Positions 26,009-37,687 of a stretch of DNA of 64,000 nt are shown piece after piece; position 1 is the stretch's first letter, and the number at the start of each line of letters is the position of its first letter. The stretch comes from Lachnospiraceae bacterium (GTDB lineage: Bacteria > Bacillota > Clostridia > Lachnospirales > Lachnospiraceae): the NCBI GenBank assembly GCA_011959285.1, contig BLLW01000013.1:1-64000 (forward strand), given 5' to 3'. The notes below the pieces were generated by a model, which did no database searches, was not told where the DNA came from, and saw only the letters and a program-made list of their open reading frames with translations. Both the position numbers and the translations under genes were made by a program.

Positions 26009-28915
26009 TTATCGGTATTTCTCTTTATTTTCTTTATACTTTTTCAACATTTTTTTCACATACTGTCCGGTATAGGAATTTGGCGTCTCGGCAACCTCCT
26101 CCGGCGTTCCCGATATCACCACTTCTCCTCCTCTGTCGCCTCCGTCCGGTCCCATATCGATAATATAATCGGCCGTCTTGATAACATCAAGATTATGCTC
26201 GATTACCACCACCGTATTACCGCCGTCCGCAAGCCTGTGCAAAATCTCAACAAGTTTATGCACATCAGCAAAATGAAGACCCGTAGTAGGTTCATCCAAA
26301 ATATAAATGGTATTTCCCGTACTGCGTTTGCTCAGTTCTGTGGCAAGCTTAATTCTCTGTGCCTCTCCTCCCGATAAGGTGGTGGAAGGCTGTCCCAGCT
26401 TCACATAAGAGAGTCCTACATCATTCAAGGTTTCTATCTTTCTCCGGATAGAGGGCAGATTTTCAAAAAACGGCACTGCCTCCTCCACCGTCATATCAAG
26501 AACATCATAAATATTCTTGCCCTTATATTTAACTTCAAGAGTTTCTCTGTTGTAGCGTTTGCCGCCGCAGACCTCACAGGGCACATACACATCGGGCAGG
26601 AAGTGCATTTCAATCTTAATGATGCCATCTCCGCCACATGCCTCGCATCGTCCGCCCTTTACATTGAAACTGAATCTGCCTTTTTTGTATCCCCTCGCCT
26701 TGGCGTCCGGGGTTCCTGCAAACAAATCCCTGATCATGTCAAAAACGCCTGTATAAGTGGCAGGATTGGACCGGGGTGTCCGTCCGATGGGCGACTGGTC
26801 GATATCGATTACTTTATCCAGCTTGTCCACGCCTGTAATGCTCTTATGCTTTCCCGGAATCGTCCTGGCACGATTCAGATCTCTTGCAAGTCTCTTATAT
26901 AAGATTTCATTGACAAGAGAGCTTTTCCCCGAACCAGAAACACCGGTTACGCAGGTCATCACACCCAGTGGAATCTTCACAGAAATATTTTTCAGGTTGT
27001 TTTCCCTAGCACCTGTCACCGTCAGCCATCCCTTAGGCTTGCGGCGCACCTCCGGCACCGGAACCTGCTTCTTTCCGCTTAAGTACTGTCCTGTGACAGA
27101 CTCCTCCACCTCCATGATTTCCTTCGCAGTGCCTTGCGCTACTACATACCCGCCATGAGATCCGGCTCCCGGACCGATATCTACAACATGGTCCGCCTCC
27201 AGCATCGTGTCTTCGTCATGCTCCACCACAATCAGCGTGTTTCCAAGATCACGGAGGTTTTTCAACGTGTTTAACAATTTATCATTATCTTTCTGATGAA
27301 GTCCGATACTGGGTTCATCCAAAATATAACACACCCCCACCAGACCAGAACCAATCTGGGTGGCAAGACGGATTCTCTGCGCTTCTCCCCCCGAAAGTGT
27401 TCCCGTCGCTCTTGCAAGTGACAAATAATCCAACCCTACATCAATCAAAAATCCTACTCTCGCATTGATTTCCTTCAGCACCTGCTTTCCAATCAGCTGC
27501 TGCTGTCTGGAAAGCTCCATCCCTTCAAGGAATGCAAAAAGATCACGAATTGACATGGAAGTAATCTCAAAAATATTCTTATCGCATACTGTAACCGCCA
27601 GCGATTCTTTTTTCAGACGCATACCGCCACATTCTTTGCAGGGCGTAATGCGCATAAATGTTTCATATTCCTGCTTGATGATATCGGAGCCCGTCTCTCT
27701 GTATTTGCGTTCCATATTTTTAACCAAGCCTTCAAACGCCACAGGGTAGACGCCTTCCCCCCGCTGTCCCTTATAATGAACCTCTACTTCTCTGCCGCCT
27801 GTCCCGTGAATCAGCACATGATAAACTTCTTCCGGCAAATCCTCCACAGGAGTATCCAGGCTAAATCTGTATGCTTTTGCAAGTGCCTGCAGAACGGCAT
27901 TGGTAAAACTGCCGGGATCACTGCTGGACTGCCAGCCCATCACCTGGATTGCACCCTCACCAAGACTTAGGCTCTTATCGGGAATCATTAAGTCAGGGTC
28001 AAACTCCATTTTATATCCCAATCCGAAGCATACCGGACAGGCGCCAAAAGGGTTATTGAAGGAAAAGCTTCTAGGCTCAATCTCGCTGACACTGATTCCG
28101 CAGTCAGGACAGGCAAAACTCTGGCTGAACTGAATGGTCTCACCATCAATCACATCCACCATCAAAAGTCCTTCCGCCAGTGTGAGAACATCTTCAACGG
28201 AATCGGTAATTCTTCTCTCTATGCCAGGCTTAATTACAAGCCGGTCAACCACTACTTCTATGTTATGTTTGATATTTTTATCAAGTTTGATTTCTTCCGT
28301 CAATTCATACAGATTGCCGTCCACACGCACACGCACATATCCGCTTTTCTTTGCACGGTCAAATACCTTGCTGTGCTCACCCTTCCTGCCGCGAACTACC
28401 GGAGCAAGCAGCTGGATCCTGCTCCCTTCTGCAAGTTCCATGATCTGATCCACCATCTGATCCACGCTCTGCTTCTTGATTTCTTTTCCGCAGTTGGGGC
28501 AGTGAGGAATCCCAATCCTGGCATAGAGAAGTCTGAAATAATCATAAATCTCCGTGACAGTTCCCACGGTGGACCGGGGGTTCCGGTTAGTGGATTTCTG
28601 ATCGATGGAAATTGCCGGTGAAAGTCCTTCTATCTTTTCCACATTTGGTTTTTCCATCTGTCCAAGGAACTGTCTCGCATAAGACGAAAGGGACTCCATA
28701 TATCTTCTCTGCCCTTCCGCATAAATCGTATCAAATGCCAGTGAAGACTTACCGGAACCAGAAAGACCAGTAAGTACCACCAGTTCGTTTCTCGGAATAT
28801 CCACATTCAATTCTTTCAAATTATGTTCATTCGCACCTCGTATTTTAATAAATTCCCGTGGGCGCATCTTCGGCGCTTCCACATGTTTATCTGATAATTT
28901 CATCTCAACAACCAT
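26009..28915 (-). CDS. uvrA: Excinuclease ABC subunit A
   Basis: Damage-recognition ATPase of nucleotide excision repair. 968 residues with two ABC modules: Walker [10 protein letters not shown] near residue 50 and GVSGSGKSS near 650, and two LSGGEAQRI signatures. Zinc modules are seen as CPDCG with CPVC in the first half and CEACG with CEVC in the second. The ATG at 28915 has only a close GAAAGG; a second ATG at 28903 is possible. It lies 34 nt downstream of uvrB. Confidence 0.97.
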   Translation of the reverse strand: MVVEMKLSDKHVEAPKMRPREFIKIRGANEHNLKELNVDIPRNELVVLTGLSGSGKSSLAFDTIYAEGQRRYMESLSSYARQFLGQMEKPNVEKIEGLSPAISIDQKSTNRNPRSTVGTVTEIYDYFRLLYARIGIPHCPNCGKEIKKQSVDQMVDQIMELAEGSRIQLLAPVVRGRKGEHSKVFDRAKKSGYVRVRVDGNLYELTEEIKLDKNIKHNIEVVVDRLVIKPGIERRITDSVEDVLTLAEGLLMVDVIDGETIQFSQSFACPDCGISVSEIEPRSFSFNNPFGACPVCFGLGYKMEFDPDLMIPDKSLSLGEGAIQVMGWQSSSDPGSFTNAVLQALAKAYRFSLDTPVEDLPEEVYHVLIHGTGGREVEVHYKGQRGEGVYPVAFEGLVKNMERKYRETGSDIIKQEYETFMRITPCKECGGMRLKKESLAVTVCDKNIFEITSMSIRDLFAFLEGMELSRQQQLIGKQVLKEINARVGFLIDVGLDYLSLARATGTLSGGEAQRIRLATQIGSGLVGVCYILDEPSIGLHQKDNDKLLNTLKNLRDLGNTLIVVEHDEDTMLEADHVVDIGPGAGSHGGYVVAQGTAKEIMEVEESVTGQYLSGKKQVPVPEVRRKPKGWLTVTGARENNLKNISVKIPLGVMTCVTGVSGSGKSSLVNEILYKRLARDLNRARTIPGKHKSITGVDKLDKVIDIDQSPIGRTPRSNPATYTGVFDMIRDLFAGTPDAKARGYKKGRFSFNVKGGRCEACGGDGIIKIEMHFLPDVYVPCEVCGGKRYNRETLEVKYKGKNIYDVLDMTVEEAVPFFENLPSIRRKIETLNDVGLSYVKLGQPSTTLSGGEAQRIKLATELSKRSTGNTIYILDEPTTGLHFADVHKLVEILHRLADGGNTVVVIEHNLDVIKTADYIIDMGPDGGDRGGEVVISGTPEEVAETPNSYTGQYVKKMLKKYKENKEKYR

Positions 28916-28949
28916 ACCTTTCTATCCAGTATTTATTCCTGATGTCTTT

Positions 28950-30947
28950 TTACCCCTTTTCATCATCCAGCTCTTTCAGCTTTTTCTTGAGTTCTACCAT
29001 CTTATCGCGCAGTTCTGCCGCCATTTCAAAATTGAGATCTGCTGCTGCCTTCTTCATCTGCTTTTCAACCTTGCCGATCAGCTTCTCTAATTCTGTGCGA
29101 TTCATGGATTCAGGATCCTTCTCAAATTGCAGTTCTTCCTTAGCAATCACTTTGGAAATACTAATCAGATCCCGTACCGCCTTTTTGATCGTGGTGGGTG
29201 TAATACCATGCTCCTCGTTATATTTTTGCTGAATGCCGCGTCTCCTATTCGTCTCCTTGATTGCCGCATCCATGGAATCTGTCATGTGATCGGCATACAT
29301 GATGACATGTCCTTCCGCATTTCTCGCTGCACGGCCTACCGTCTGAATCAGGGAAGTCTCCGAACGCAAGAAGCCTTCCTTGTCCGCATCCAAAATGGCA
29401 ACCAGCGAAATTTCAGGAATATCCAGCCCCTCCCGCAGGAGGTTGATTCCCACCAGCACGTCAAACACATCCAAACGCATGTCCCTGATAATCTGTGCCC
29501 GCTCAAGGGTATCAATATCCGAGTGGAGATACTTCACCCTGATTCCCACATCATTCATATAAGAAGTGAGATCCTCCGCCATCCGTTTCGTCAACGTAGT
29601 CACCAGCACTTTGTTATGCTTTTCTGTCTCTTTGTTGATTTCAGAAATCAGATCATCAATCTGCCCTTCCACCGGACGCACGGAAATCTCAGGGTCAAGA
29701 AGCCCTGTAGGACGGATAATCTGCTCTGTGCGAAACAGTTCATGATCCTTTTCATAGGTGGAAGGCGTTGCCGACACAAACATCATCTGATCGATGTGCT
29801 GCTCAAATTCCGCAAAGCACAAAGGTCTGTTATCCAGCGCAGAAGGAAGACGGAACCCATAATCCACCAGCGTGGTCTTTCGGGAGCGGTCCCCCGTAAA
29901 CATAGCACCGATCTGCGGTATGGTTATATGAGACTCATCTATGATAATCAGATAATCATCTCCAAAATAATCCATCAACGTATGAGGCATAGCACCTGCC
30001 TCCATCCCCGCAAGATGCCGGGAATAATTTTCTATTCCAGAGCAAAATCCTGTTTCCTTCAACATCTCAATATCAAAGTTGGTCCTCTCTGATATTCTCT
30101 GCGCTTCTAAGAGCTTGTCCTCCCCTTTAAAGAAACGAATCCTCTCCTCCAATTCAATCTCTATATTCTTACATGCCGCATTAATCTTTTCTTGAGGAAC
30201 CACATAATGAGACGCCGGAAAGATAGCTATGTGTTCAAGCACCACATGAACCTGTCCTGTAAGCGGATCCGTCTGTGCAATTCTATCTATCTCGTCTCCA
30301 AAAAATTCCACACGAATCAGATAATCGCCACCCTGGGCAGGGTAAATCTCCACCACATCACCTCTGACCCTGAAGCACCCTCTGTCAAGATCCATGTCAT
30401 TTCTGTCATACTGTATGTCGATCAACTCTCTTATGACCTGATCCCGGTCTTTGACCATGCCCGGACGGAGCGAAACGATCATCTCCTGATAATCGTCAGG
30501 ACTTCCCAGACCGTAAATGCAGGATACGCTGGCAACCACGATGACATCCTTTCTCTCCGACAGGGATGCCGTCGCCGATAAGCGCAACTTATCGATCTCG
30601 TCATTGACCGATGAGTCCTTTGCAATATAGGTATCAGAGGACGGCACATATGCCTCCGGCTGGTAATAATCATAATAGGACACAAAGTATTCTACCGCAT
30701 TCTCTGGAAAAAACTCCTTGAACTCCCCGTAAAGTTGACCTGCAAGCGTCTTGTTATGGGCAATGATCAGGGTCGGCTTGTTCAACGCCGCTATCACATT
30801 GGCCATGGTAAACGTTTTGCCTGAGCCGGTCACGCCAAGCAATGTCTGGAACTGATTTCCCTTTTGAAAGCCTTCCACCAAATCGGCTATCGCCTGAGGC
30901 TGATCGCCGGTGGGCTGATATTCAGACACTAATTTAAAATGATCCAC
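28950..30947 (-). CDS. uvrB: Excinuclease ABC subunit B
   Basis: Central helicase-like subunit of nucleotide excision repair. About 665 residues. The start is taken as GTG at 30947: GGAGG sits 8 nt upstream and the product begins [19 protein letters not shown], the family N terminus; an ATG at 30962 overlaps the binding site. Visible: Walker A GVTGSGKT, the damage-probing beta-hairpin [12 protein letters not shown], helicase motif QTVGRAARN and the C-terminal UVR domain ([15 protein letters not shown]) that contacts UvrA/UvrC. uvrC is not in the window. Confidence 0.97.
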   Translation of the reverse strand: MDHFKLVSEYQPTGDQPQAIADLVEGFQKGNQFQTLLGVTGSGKTFTMANVIAALNKPTLIIAHNKTLAGQLYGEFKEFFPENAVEYFVSYYDYYQPEAYVPSSDTYIAKDSSVNDEIDKLRLSATASLSERKDVIVVASVSCIYGLGSPDDYQEMIVSLRPGMVKDRDQVIRELIDIQYDRNDMDLDRGCFRVRGDVVEIYPAQGGDYLIRVEFFGDEIDRIAQTDPLTGQVHVVLEHIAIFPASHYVVPQEKINAACKNIEIELEERIRFFKGEDKLLEAQRISERTNFDIEMLKETGFCSGIENYSRHLAGMEAGAMPHTLMDYFGDDYLIIIDESHITIPQIGAMFTGDRSRKTTLVDYGFRLPSALDNRPLCFAEFEQHIDQMMFVSATPSTYEKDHELFRTEQIIRPTGLLDPEISVRPVEGQIDDLISEINKETEKHNKVLVTTLTKRMAEDLTSYMNDVGIRVKYLHSDIDTLERAQIIRDMRLDVFDVLVGINLLREGLDIPEISLVAILDADKEGFLRSETSLIQTVGRAARNAEGHVIMYADHMTDSMDAAIKETNRRRGIQQKYNEEHGITPTTIKKAVRDLISISKVIAKEELQFEKDPESMNRTELEKLIGKVEKQMKKAAADLNFEMAAELRDKMVELKKKLKELDDEKG

Positions 30948-30966
30948 AAATAATTCCTCCATGAAT

Positions 30967-33900
30967 TTACTTTAAAAGCAGCGTTTCCACTTTTTCATCA
31001 AGTTCTATCTCTATTTCCCCCATCATTTTTTCATCGTCTATTTCCATATGAGCTTTCTTTGACAAATCTGCAATTTCCTTGTGTATTTTGTTATCTTTAC
31101 TATATTTCGGTATTTTAATTCTTTCCAAAATATGACCCGATATGAACCATGCCACATATGCATTCACAAACCGTGATACGATATCTGCATTTAATACGCC
31201 CGACAAATAGTATGCCTCCGTCTCATCCTCCAATGGAATCATCAGCAGATTATGATCAGGTATAATCATTCGTCCCGCATCCTTTGAAACAGTGACCGCA
31301 CAAACACCTTTGTGCAAGGCTTTCCATATGACTTTATAAGGGGAAAAGGTGTATTTCCCAATGTCATACAATGCGTACTCTGGCGCATCTTTATCCTGTT
31401 TTAAAATTAATTTTTGGTAGGTAGCTCTTTCCCTCAAAATAGCGCTAAACGAATGTCTCTCCTCAAAAAAGTAATCAAATGCATTCGGGTACCCTGACAA
31501 TAGTTCTTCTTTGGCAATCACCTTTCCATCGCAAGTATAAGGAAGGACAATCGAATACTGCAAATCATATCTCCATCTTTTTACATCCTTTCCCCTTAGC
31601 AGAGGATATAGGATGTCCTTTTCTATCGGGAAATCACATATCTGCTTAATGCCTTTACGGCTTCTTTCAGGCGAATTATTTATGAAGACTAATTTTGAAT
31701 TTACTTTCTTCCTCTCTTTCACCCAAAAAATGGCGTTCGCACTGGTATCCACTCCCTTTCTCGCCCTGTACGCCGAATCTCTATCCCAGTTTACCATCTT
31801 CTCAAAAATTTCTTTATCCTTCAGCGAAGCAATCAGCCATGGCGAATGATATTCCTTAATTGGTGAAGCATACAACACCTTTTCTTTTATCTTTTCTGAA
31901 AAGACGGCTTCTTTTGTCTCGTTAGCATCAATTGTTTTTGTCCCGCACCTGTACCATTTTTTATAGATAACCGGATATTGCGTCTTTTCGTTTTTCTTTA
32001 ACACAATAGTTGCCGTTTTATTGCTTACCCCCAGACTCCTAAACGGCTCAGCCTCAACAAAATCATTTACGGATTTTACACCCACTGGAATCTTTTCTTT
32101 GATCATGAACTTCCTGAAACCATCGCCGCCTCCAGAAGCCTGAAGCAAATTCTGATTTATTACAAAGGCAAGGCTTCCTCCATCCTTCAGAAAATGATCC
32201 ATGATTACATACGTCATAAGTACAGATATATCATCGTGAGCACTTCCCAGCCGTGCCTTTTGCCCCTTATGATCAAATACTCTGTAATCATACCAATATT
32301 TTTTAATAGAATCTCTGTAATTCTCAGGAAGATTCTGCCAATCTATCCACGGAGGATTTCCGATTATATAATCCACCTTTTCCTGAAATACCGGTGCAAA
32401 CGCATTTTTTATGACATTTGCCCAAACCCCATCCAAATTTCTTCTATTTAATTCTTCCATCTTCCCGTAAAAATTCAGAAGTATTTGATACTCCCTTTCC
32501 GATAGCTGTCCACTAATCATAGGCAGATTTATCTTTATCTGCTTTTCAAATATATTCTTCCCAACGCCTCTCCGAATACAGTCATTGACAAGATCAAGTA
32601 CATTGTTGATATTTTTTATATCAACAAGCTTTTTAGGAATCATAAAGACTTCTGCTTTCGTCGGAATTATATAACATCCCTCATTTTCTTCATAACCTTC
32701 TAAAACAGTTAACATTGCATCACATAAATATACAGGAATCTCAATAGGTGTTTCCAGGTCAGACAGCAATCCACCTAATGCAATCAAATAATTTGCGCGT
32801 GCACATATAACAGCCAGTGGATTTAAATCATATCCCCGTACATGATTGACAATTATTTTTAGAAGCTCTTCCGATGTACAATCATCACCAAATAAATTTA
32901 TAAGTTTTTTAATTAAAATGACTAAAAACGTACCGGAGCCGCAGGTGGGATCCAAAAATACACTATCTTTATTTATAGAAGTTACTGCATCCTCCACCAA
33001 AAATTCTGCAAGCCAGTCCGGCGTATAAAATTCCCCCAAATTTTTACGCAATTCAGATGGCAGTAACTCATAATATAAGTTTTTCAAAAGATCTCTGGCA
33101 ATATCCTTTTCCAGAATAATAATGGAATAATCATATGCCGAAAAGGTTTCTATCAATGTCTGTAAAAAAATGCTTATATCTTCATCCCAAAGATAAAGAT
33201 ACCAGCTAAATAAATCTCCCTCTAAAAAATTTGAAATTCCAAGCCGGCGAAATCTGCCTCCCTCCTCAAGTTCGATAAAATCATTTTTTAATTCCTTTAA
33301 ACTCTCTGCATGAAAGCCATATTTCTCTGTAAATGGACTGCCTTTTAAGTATGTCAGTATATTCAATGACAATATTTTAATCAATAAAGAAAAATAAGTC
33401 TGAATAGCAAAAATCAGATGTGCATAGTGAATCTCATTTCCTTCCAGTTCATATTGCTTTTTTAAATTCTTTACTTTTATGTCTTTCGCCTCAAAACTAT
33501 ACCCACACACTTCACGATAAAGCATCTTCCATTGTTCAAAAAGTAATCTGACTTTATTGTACTCTGTATTATTTGCTAATTTGTTATATAACATTGATAT
33601 AGCGCAAACCGACTGTTCACTGGATGAGCCAAAATCTCTGACCAGATTTTCCGTAATCAGCGCCTTCCCATCACAATTAACGGATAACAGCCTCATAAGA
33701 AAGATTTCATGTGAGTCAACCGTCATTTCCTGCGGCATGCTTATATCCCAGCCTTCTCCCTGCTTTCTTATATAAATAACATAATATCCATCAAAAACAA
33801 CTCCCATCATCCTATTGGAAGGTATTCCTGTCTTTATCTCAAATCCATTTATCTGCCTTTGTACCTGCTCTATAAATTTCTTATTTACATCCTTATTTGA

Positions 33901-34164
33901 GCCCGAAATCCTTGTGGGATACTTGTATTCAATTAAAAAATTGCCATATAAAGAATCAATCCTTCCCTCAAAAACTGTAAACTCATTCTCTACTCTTATT
34001 TTTCCTTCAACGCCTACCGATTGAAATAACTCCTTTAATACAAATGCATAATTAGTCCTGAAATTCTCTTCTTTATATTCATTTCCCATTCTGGTTTTCA
34101 CTAATTTCTCAAATAACTCTTTTTTATGACTGTGAATATAAGACCTGATTTCAGAATAAATCAT
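30967..34164 (-). CDS. Type IIG restriction-modification enzyme (Eco57I-like, fused nuclease and methylase)
   Basis: About 1065 residues from the ATG at 34164 (GGAAGGAG upstream). A PD-(D/E)xK-like nuclease site appears in the N terminus (D70 in GRIDS, E79-Y-K81), then a helical linker, then an N6-adenine methyltransferase core: [15 protein letters not shown] motif [10 protein letters not shown] at about 405-413 and catalytic NPPW at about 603-606. The last ~300 residues form a TaqI-like target-recognition region ending in a helical tail. A single polypeptide would cut and methylate a short site. It is A/T-richer than its neighbours and lies between ctpA and uvrB, 19 nt before uvrB, so it looks like an acquired defence gene. 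A -10-like TATAAT at 34197-34202 could drive it. Confidence 0.87.
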   Translation of the reverse strand: MIYSEIRSYIHSHKKELFEKLVKTRMGNEYKEENFRTNYAFVLKELFQSVGVEGKIRVENEFTVFEGRIDSLYGNFLIEYKYPTRISGSNKDVNKKFIEQVQRQINGFEIKTGIPSNRMMGVVFDGYYVIYIRKQGEGWDISMPQEMTVDSHEIFLMRLLSVNCDGKALITENLVRDFGSSSEQSVCAISMLYNKLANNTEYNKVRLLFEQWKMLYREVCGYSFEAKDIKVKNLKKQYELEGNEIHYAHLIFAIQTYFSLLIKILSLNILTYLKGSPFTEKYGFHAESLKELKNDFIELEEGGRFRRLGISNFLEGDLFSWYLYLWDEDISIFLQTLIETFSAYDYSIIILEKDIARDLLKNLYYELLPSELRKNLGEFYTPDWLAEFLVEDAVTSINKDSVFLDPTCGSGTFLVILIKKLINLFGDDCTSEELLKIIVNHVRGYDLNPLAVICARANYLIALGGLLSDLETPIEIPVYLCDAMLTVLEGYEENEGCYIIPTKAEVFMIPKKLVDIKNINNVLDLVNDCIRRGVGKNIFEKQIKINLPMISGQLSEREYQILLNFYGKMEELNRRNLDGVWANVIKNAFAPVFQEKVDYIIGNPPWIDWQNLPENYRDSIKKYWYDYRVFDHKGQKARLGSAHDDISVLMTYVIMDHFLKDGGSLAFVINQNLLQASGGGDGFRKFMIKEKIPVGVKSVNDFVEAEPFRSLGVSNKTATIVLKKNEKTQYPVIYKKWYRCGTKTIDANETKEAVFSEKIKEKVLYASPIKEYHSPWLIASLKDKEIFEKMVNWDRDSAYRARKGVDTSANAIFWVKERKKVNSKLVFINNSPERSRKGIKQICDFPIEKDILYPLLRGKDVKRWRYDLQYSIVLPYTCDGKVIAKEELLSGYPNAFDYFFEERHSFSAILRERATYQKLILKQDKDAPEYALYDIGKYTFSPYKVIWKALHKGVCAVTVSKDAGRMIIPDHNLLMIPLEDETEAYYLSGVLNADIVSRFVNAYVAWFISGHILERIKIPKYSKDNKIHKEIADLSKKAHMEIDDEKMMGEIEIELDEKVETLLLK

Positions 34165-34207
34165 TCCTTTTCTCCTTCCCGGCAACGCGTTATGTTATTA
34201 TACCAAA

Positions 34208-35533
34208 CTATATAAAAAAAGTACAGAGCAAAATCGAACTTTTGTTCTGTACTTGTAATAGTTTTATTTTCCCTTCCAGGATCTCAATCGCTTTTTCTAC
34301 CTGATTATCAATCCCTTCATTTTCACTGGCTTCATAATCGTATTCAAGTTCAATATCCGGCTCGATTCCGATTCCGTGTATATTTCTCCCGGAAGGTGTA
34401 TAGTAAGCGCTGATGGTCAGTTTTAGTGCTGTACCGTCATCCAGCTTCTGAATCTGCTGAACAATTCCCTTGCCATACGTGGTCGTTCCAATCAAGGTTC
34501 CCTTATTGTAATCCTGAATAGCGCCTGCCAATATCTCCGAAGCGCTTGCCGAATATTCATTGACCAGTACCACCAGCGGGATATCGATTTCTCTTTTTCC
34601 ATCACCCGTATATTCCTTACGACTGCCTGCCTTATTCTCTGTATATACAATCAATCCTTCCGGCAGAATTTTCCTTGCGATATCGACCACTGCCGCCAAA
34701 TCCCCACCAGGATTGCTTCTAAGATCCAATACCAGCCCTTTCATTCCCTGCCCCCGCAGTTCCGCCATGGCTTCTGTAAATTGATCCACCGTCACGGCAT
34801 CAAATTCACGGATGCGCAGATAGCCTAACTGATCCGTATTCTCCAGCATGCCATAGTCCACTGTATTAGTCTCAAGACGCTTGGCTCTCTTGATATCTAT
34901 TTCAAGAAGATCATTCTCGCTTTCTCTATATATCGTGAGATGTACGTCCGTATTCTCTTTTCCTTTCACACGGCTGACCACCTGTGTCAGGCTCATGCCC
35001 TGAGTAGATTCCCCATCTACCTCATATATGATATCTCCTTCTCTCAGCCCCGCATCCAGCGCCGGAGACTCCTCCATGACTCCGCTGATCATTGCCATAT
35101 TCATCTGCTTATTGATGGAAATATATGCGCCAATTCCATAGGAAATACCCATGTTGCTGCTCATGACCTCTTCCAATTCTTCTCTGGAATAATACTCCGA
35201 ATAGGGATCGCCCAGTGAATTAACCATTCCCTTATAGATACCGTCCTGCAGTTCCTCATAGGATATATCATCTTCATAATAATAATAACTTGCAATCGCA
35301 TCCTCAATCAACTTCATCTTTTGAAGGGTATCCGCATTGATTACGCTCTCATCACTCTGCGCTGCATCTGCCTGGGCTTCACGCACTTTATACATCTGAT
35401 ATGCCGTTCCTCCGGCATAAATACCGACAAATAAAAGTGCGGTTACCAAACCCCCCGTGATTACACCGTTGCGAAACTCTCTGGATCTTTTTTGGCTTTC
35501 TACCTTGTTGTCTATTTCTTCTGATCTGTCCAC
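34208..35533 (-). CDS. ctpA: S41 C-terminal processing peptidase (CtpA/CtpB)
   Basis: Membrane-anchored serine protease of about 441 residues: N-terminal anchor (about 25-47), PDZ domain (about 110-205) and S41 protease domain with catalytic Ser in EYSASASEIL and Lys in YGKGIVQ. The start is GTG at 35533 with GGAG 8 nt before it. It is last in the ftsE-ftsX-M23-ctpA run, typical of Firmicutes. The final ~14 codons are odd: they run through an intrinsic terminator and the TAG lies beyond the U-run. Dropping one A from the four-A run at 34267-34270 would instead end the protein at EGK-stop just before the hairpin, a more natural C terminus. Confidence 0.9.
   Translation of the reverse strand: MDRSEEIDNKVESQKRSREFRNGVITGGLVTALLFVGIYAGGTAYQMYKVREAQADAAQSDESVINADTLQKMKLIEDAIASYYYYEDDISYEELQDGIYKGMVNSLGDPYSEYYSREELEEVMSSNMGISYGIGAYISINKQMNMAMISGVMEESPALDAGLREGDIIYEVDGESTQGMSLTQVVSRVKGKENTDVHLTIYRESENDLLEIDIKRAKRLETNTVDYGMLENTDQLGYLRIREFDAVTVDQFTEAMAELRGQGMKGLVLDLRSNPGGDLAAVVDIARKILPEGLIVYTENKAGSRKEYTGDGKREIDIPLVVLVNEYSASASEILAGAIQDYNKGTLIGTTTYGKGIVQQIQKLDDGTALKLTISAYYTPSGRNIHGIGIEPDIELEYDYEASENEGIDNQVEKAIEILEGKIKLLQVQNKSSILLCTFFI
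34219..34254 (-). terminator. Intrinsic terminator inside the 3' end of ctpA
   Basis: AAGTACAGA..AAAA and TTTTGTTCTGTACTT pair over about 15 bp around a short loop, followed leftward by seven T then ATATAG, where the final TAG is the ctpA stop. Release in the U-run would give transcripts without the stop codon as the sequence stands. Confidence 0.85.
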
Positions 35534-35558
35534 TTATAACACTCCATTTCAAATTTAC

Positions 35559-36779
35559 TTATCCACGCAGATAATTCCATGGGTTTACATAATTTCCGTT
35601 CAGCCGCACACTGAAATGCAGGTGATTTCCTGTAGAACGCCCTGTGCTTCCGACTGCCGCTATCTTATCTCCCTTTGACACCTCCGCACCCTTTGAAACA
35701 TAAAGAGCCGAAGCATGCATGTAAATCGTATAAAGGCTGTCTCCATGATCAATCATGATATAGTTTCCCATACTGTTGCTGTAAGTTGCAGCTACCACCT
35801 TTCCGTCATAGGCGGCAAGAATCGAACTCCCACCCGGCGCTGCCATATCCAGACCATTATGGAACTGCTGAATCCCTAAGATAGGATGCTGTCTGTTTCC
35901 ATACTCATCCGAAATCCTTGTATAAGAAGGTGCAGGCCAGGTAAACATACCACCATCGTATTTACGTCCCTGTTCCTCCGCCAGCCTCTTTCTTTCCTCT
36001 GCAACTGCTGCCTCCAGCGCTTTAATGGTTTCGTTCTGAGATGCAATTTCTGCCTCATACTCCCGAATCGCCGCTTCCTTACTCTGTATATCTGAAGACA
36101 TCTTATACATTTCCTGTTCCTTAGTGGAAATCAGTTCATTAAGCGCTGCTTCCTCTTCTTCCACTGCTGCCCGTGCCTCGTCCAGAACATTTTTTTCTTC
36201 CTCCAGCCCTTCTTTGCATAGAGCAACATACTCTGCATATGCCACATACTCGTCTAACATTTTGCGGTCATAGGAGGACAACATTTCGATATAGTCCGCC
36301 TTGTTCAGCATCTCGCCAAAGCTATCTGCCACAAAGACAAGCTCCATATAAAGCATATCTCCCTTCTCATACATAAATTTGATCCGAGATTTCATCGCTT
36401 CATACTGCGCCTTCTGTACTTCCAGCGCATCTTCCAGTTCCTTCGTCTTCTCCTCGATCTGCCCTTCTTTTTCCTCGATCAAGGTCTTGAGTTCATTGAT
36501 CTTTGCTTGTATATCAGAAAGATCGGCATCTAACTGGGTAACATAGTTGGCGAGATCTGCCTTGGAATTTTCCAACTCCTTTTTCAGCTCTTTAACATTG
36601 GTAAGTCCATTTTGAAGCTCTTTTTTCTCTTCCTTTGCTCTGTTTATTTCTTCTTCTTTCTGCTTAATGCTATCATTTGTCAGCTCACTGGCATAGACAG
36701 TGGTTTTATATTGATCCGCAGCTCCCAGAACCAGCAAAAGGCATATCAGCACACAAAATATCTTCTTCAAACGCTTCAT
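35559..36779 (-). CDS. EnvC-like murein hydrolase activator, M23 peptidase family
   Basis: 406 residues. Signal peptide or anchor at 1-30, a long coiled coil at about 35-255 rich in Glu, Lys and Leu, and a C-terminal M23 (LytM) domain with FHNGLDMA and GNHLHFS zinc-ligand motifs. The motif looks intact, so it could be an active endopeptidase rather than only an activator. FtsEX usually controls such coiled-coil LytM partners through the FtsX outer loop; ftsX and ftsE lie immediately upstream in the same direction. Confidence 0.9.
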   Translation of the reverse strand: MKRLKKIFCVLICLLLVLGAADQYKTTVYASELTNDSIKQKEEEINRAKEEKKELQNGLTNVKELKKELENSKADLANYVTQLDADLSDIQAKINELKTLIEEKEGQIEEKTKELEDALEVQKAQYEAMKSRIKFMYEKGDMLYMELVFVADSFGEMLNKADYIEMLSSYDRKMLDEYVAYAEYVALCKEGLEEEKNVLDEARAAVEEEEAALNELISTKEQEMYKMSSDIQSKEAAIREYEAEIASQNETIKALEAAVAEERKRLAEEQGRKYDGGMFTWPAPSYTRISDEYGNRQHPILGIQQFHNGLDMAAPGGSSILAAYDGKVVAATYSNSMGNYIMIDHGDSLYTIYMHASALYVSKGAEVSKGDKIAAVGSTGRSTGNHLHFSVRLNGNYVNPWNYLRG

Positions 36780-36790
36780 GTTTACCTCGA

Positions 36791-37687
36791 TTATACTTTC
36801 AAGTGCTTTCTAACGGTTGTGATACTGCCAAGGAAACCAATTCCTACGCCCATTATAATGGACATGGGAAGCAGTGTGGCAAAAATCGTCTCCACGGGCA
36901 GAAATGATAATAATTTTGTCAGAGTAGAAAATCTCTGCATAATATATTCAATTACTTTGTTGTAAAGAACAAATATGATTCCCATGGGAAGCAATGCACC
37001 TATTACACCAATCAGCATGCCCTCGATCACGAACGGCGAGCGTACGAAAAAGTCTGTCGCCCCAATATATTTCATAATCGTAATTTCCTCTTTCCTGACA
37101 GAAATGCCAATGGTTACCGTATTACTGATTAAGAAAATAGATACCGCAAACAAAATTGCAATGATTCCCACAGACACATATGCCACAAGCGCATTGACAC
37201 CTGTCAGTGTGGACGCTGTGACCTCAGAACGATTTACCGTCCTGATTCCCTCAAGCCCCTCTAAATATGTAACCAAAGCCGGCTGCATGGAAACATCATT
37301 TAGATAAATCTGGAAGTTCGCTGAATCCGCCAACGGGTTCTCTGTAAATCCGTCTGCATATTCTCCTAAGTATTCTTCTTTGAACTCAGCCCATGCTTCA
37401 TCTGCGGAGATAAATCTCTTTTTGGATACTTCCGTGCGCTTATCAATCAGTACGCCGATTTCTTCTATTCTTTCCTGACTGATTCCCTCATCAAAAAATA
37501 CTGTGACGGAAACCCCTTCCTGTGCAGTCTTTACAATGTTCTGGAAGTTTGTAAGAATGGCATAAAAAAGTCCAAACAAAAATAGGCAGGCGCCTATCGT
37601 CGCTATAGAGGCCAGTGAGAACCATTTATTCCTGAATATATTGATAAATCCCTGTTTGATGGTATAAAAAAACGTACTAATCCTCAT
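36791..37687 (-). CDS. ftsX: FtsX-type permease
   Basis: Membrane partner of FtsE, transmitting ATPase motion to cell-wall hydrolases. About 298 residues with four helices: one N-terminal, a large extracytoplasmic loop at about 50-160, then three more. The ATG at 37687 is preferred because AAAGGTGG in the end of ftsE precedes it; it overlaps ftsE by 11 nt. An in-frame start at 37720 would lengthen the overlap without a binding site. Confidence 0.93.
   Translation of the reverse strand: MRISTFFYTIKQGFINIFRNKWFSLASIATIGACLFLFGLFYAILTNFQNIVKTAQEGVSVTVFFDEGISQERIEEIGVLIDKRTEVSKKRFISADEAWAEFKEEYLGEYADGFTENPLADSANFQIYLNDVSMQPALVTYLEGLEGIRTVNRSEVTASTLTGVNALVAYVSVGIIAILFAVSIFLISNTVTIGISVRKEEITIMKYIGATDFFVRSPFVIEGMLIGVIGALLPMGIIFVLYNKVIEYIMQRFSTLTKLLSFLPVETIFATLLPMSIIMGVGIGFLGSITTVRKHLKV

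Noticed and set aside
30967..34164. BREX PglX methylase
   Set aside because: No brx genes nearby, and the N-terminal D...ExK motif indicates a self-contained type IIG enzyme.
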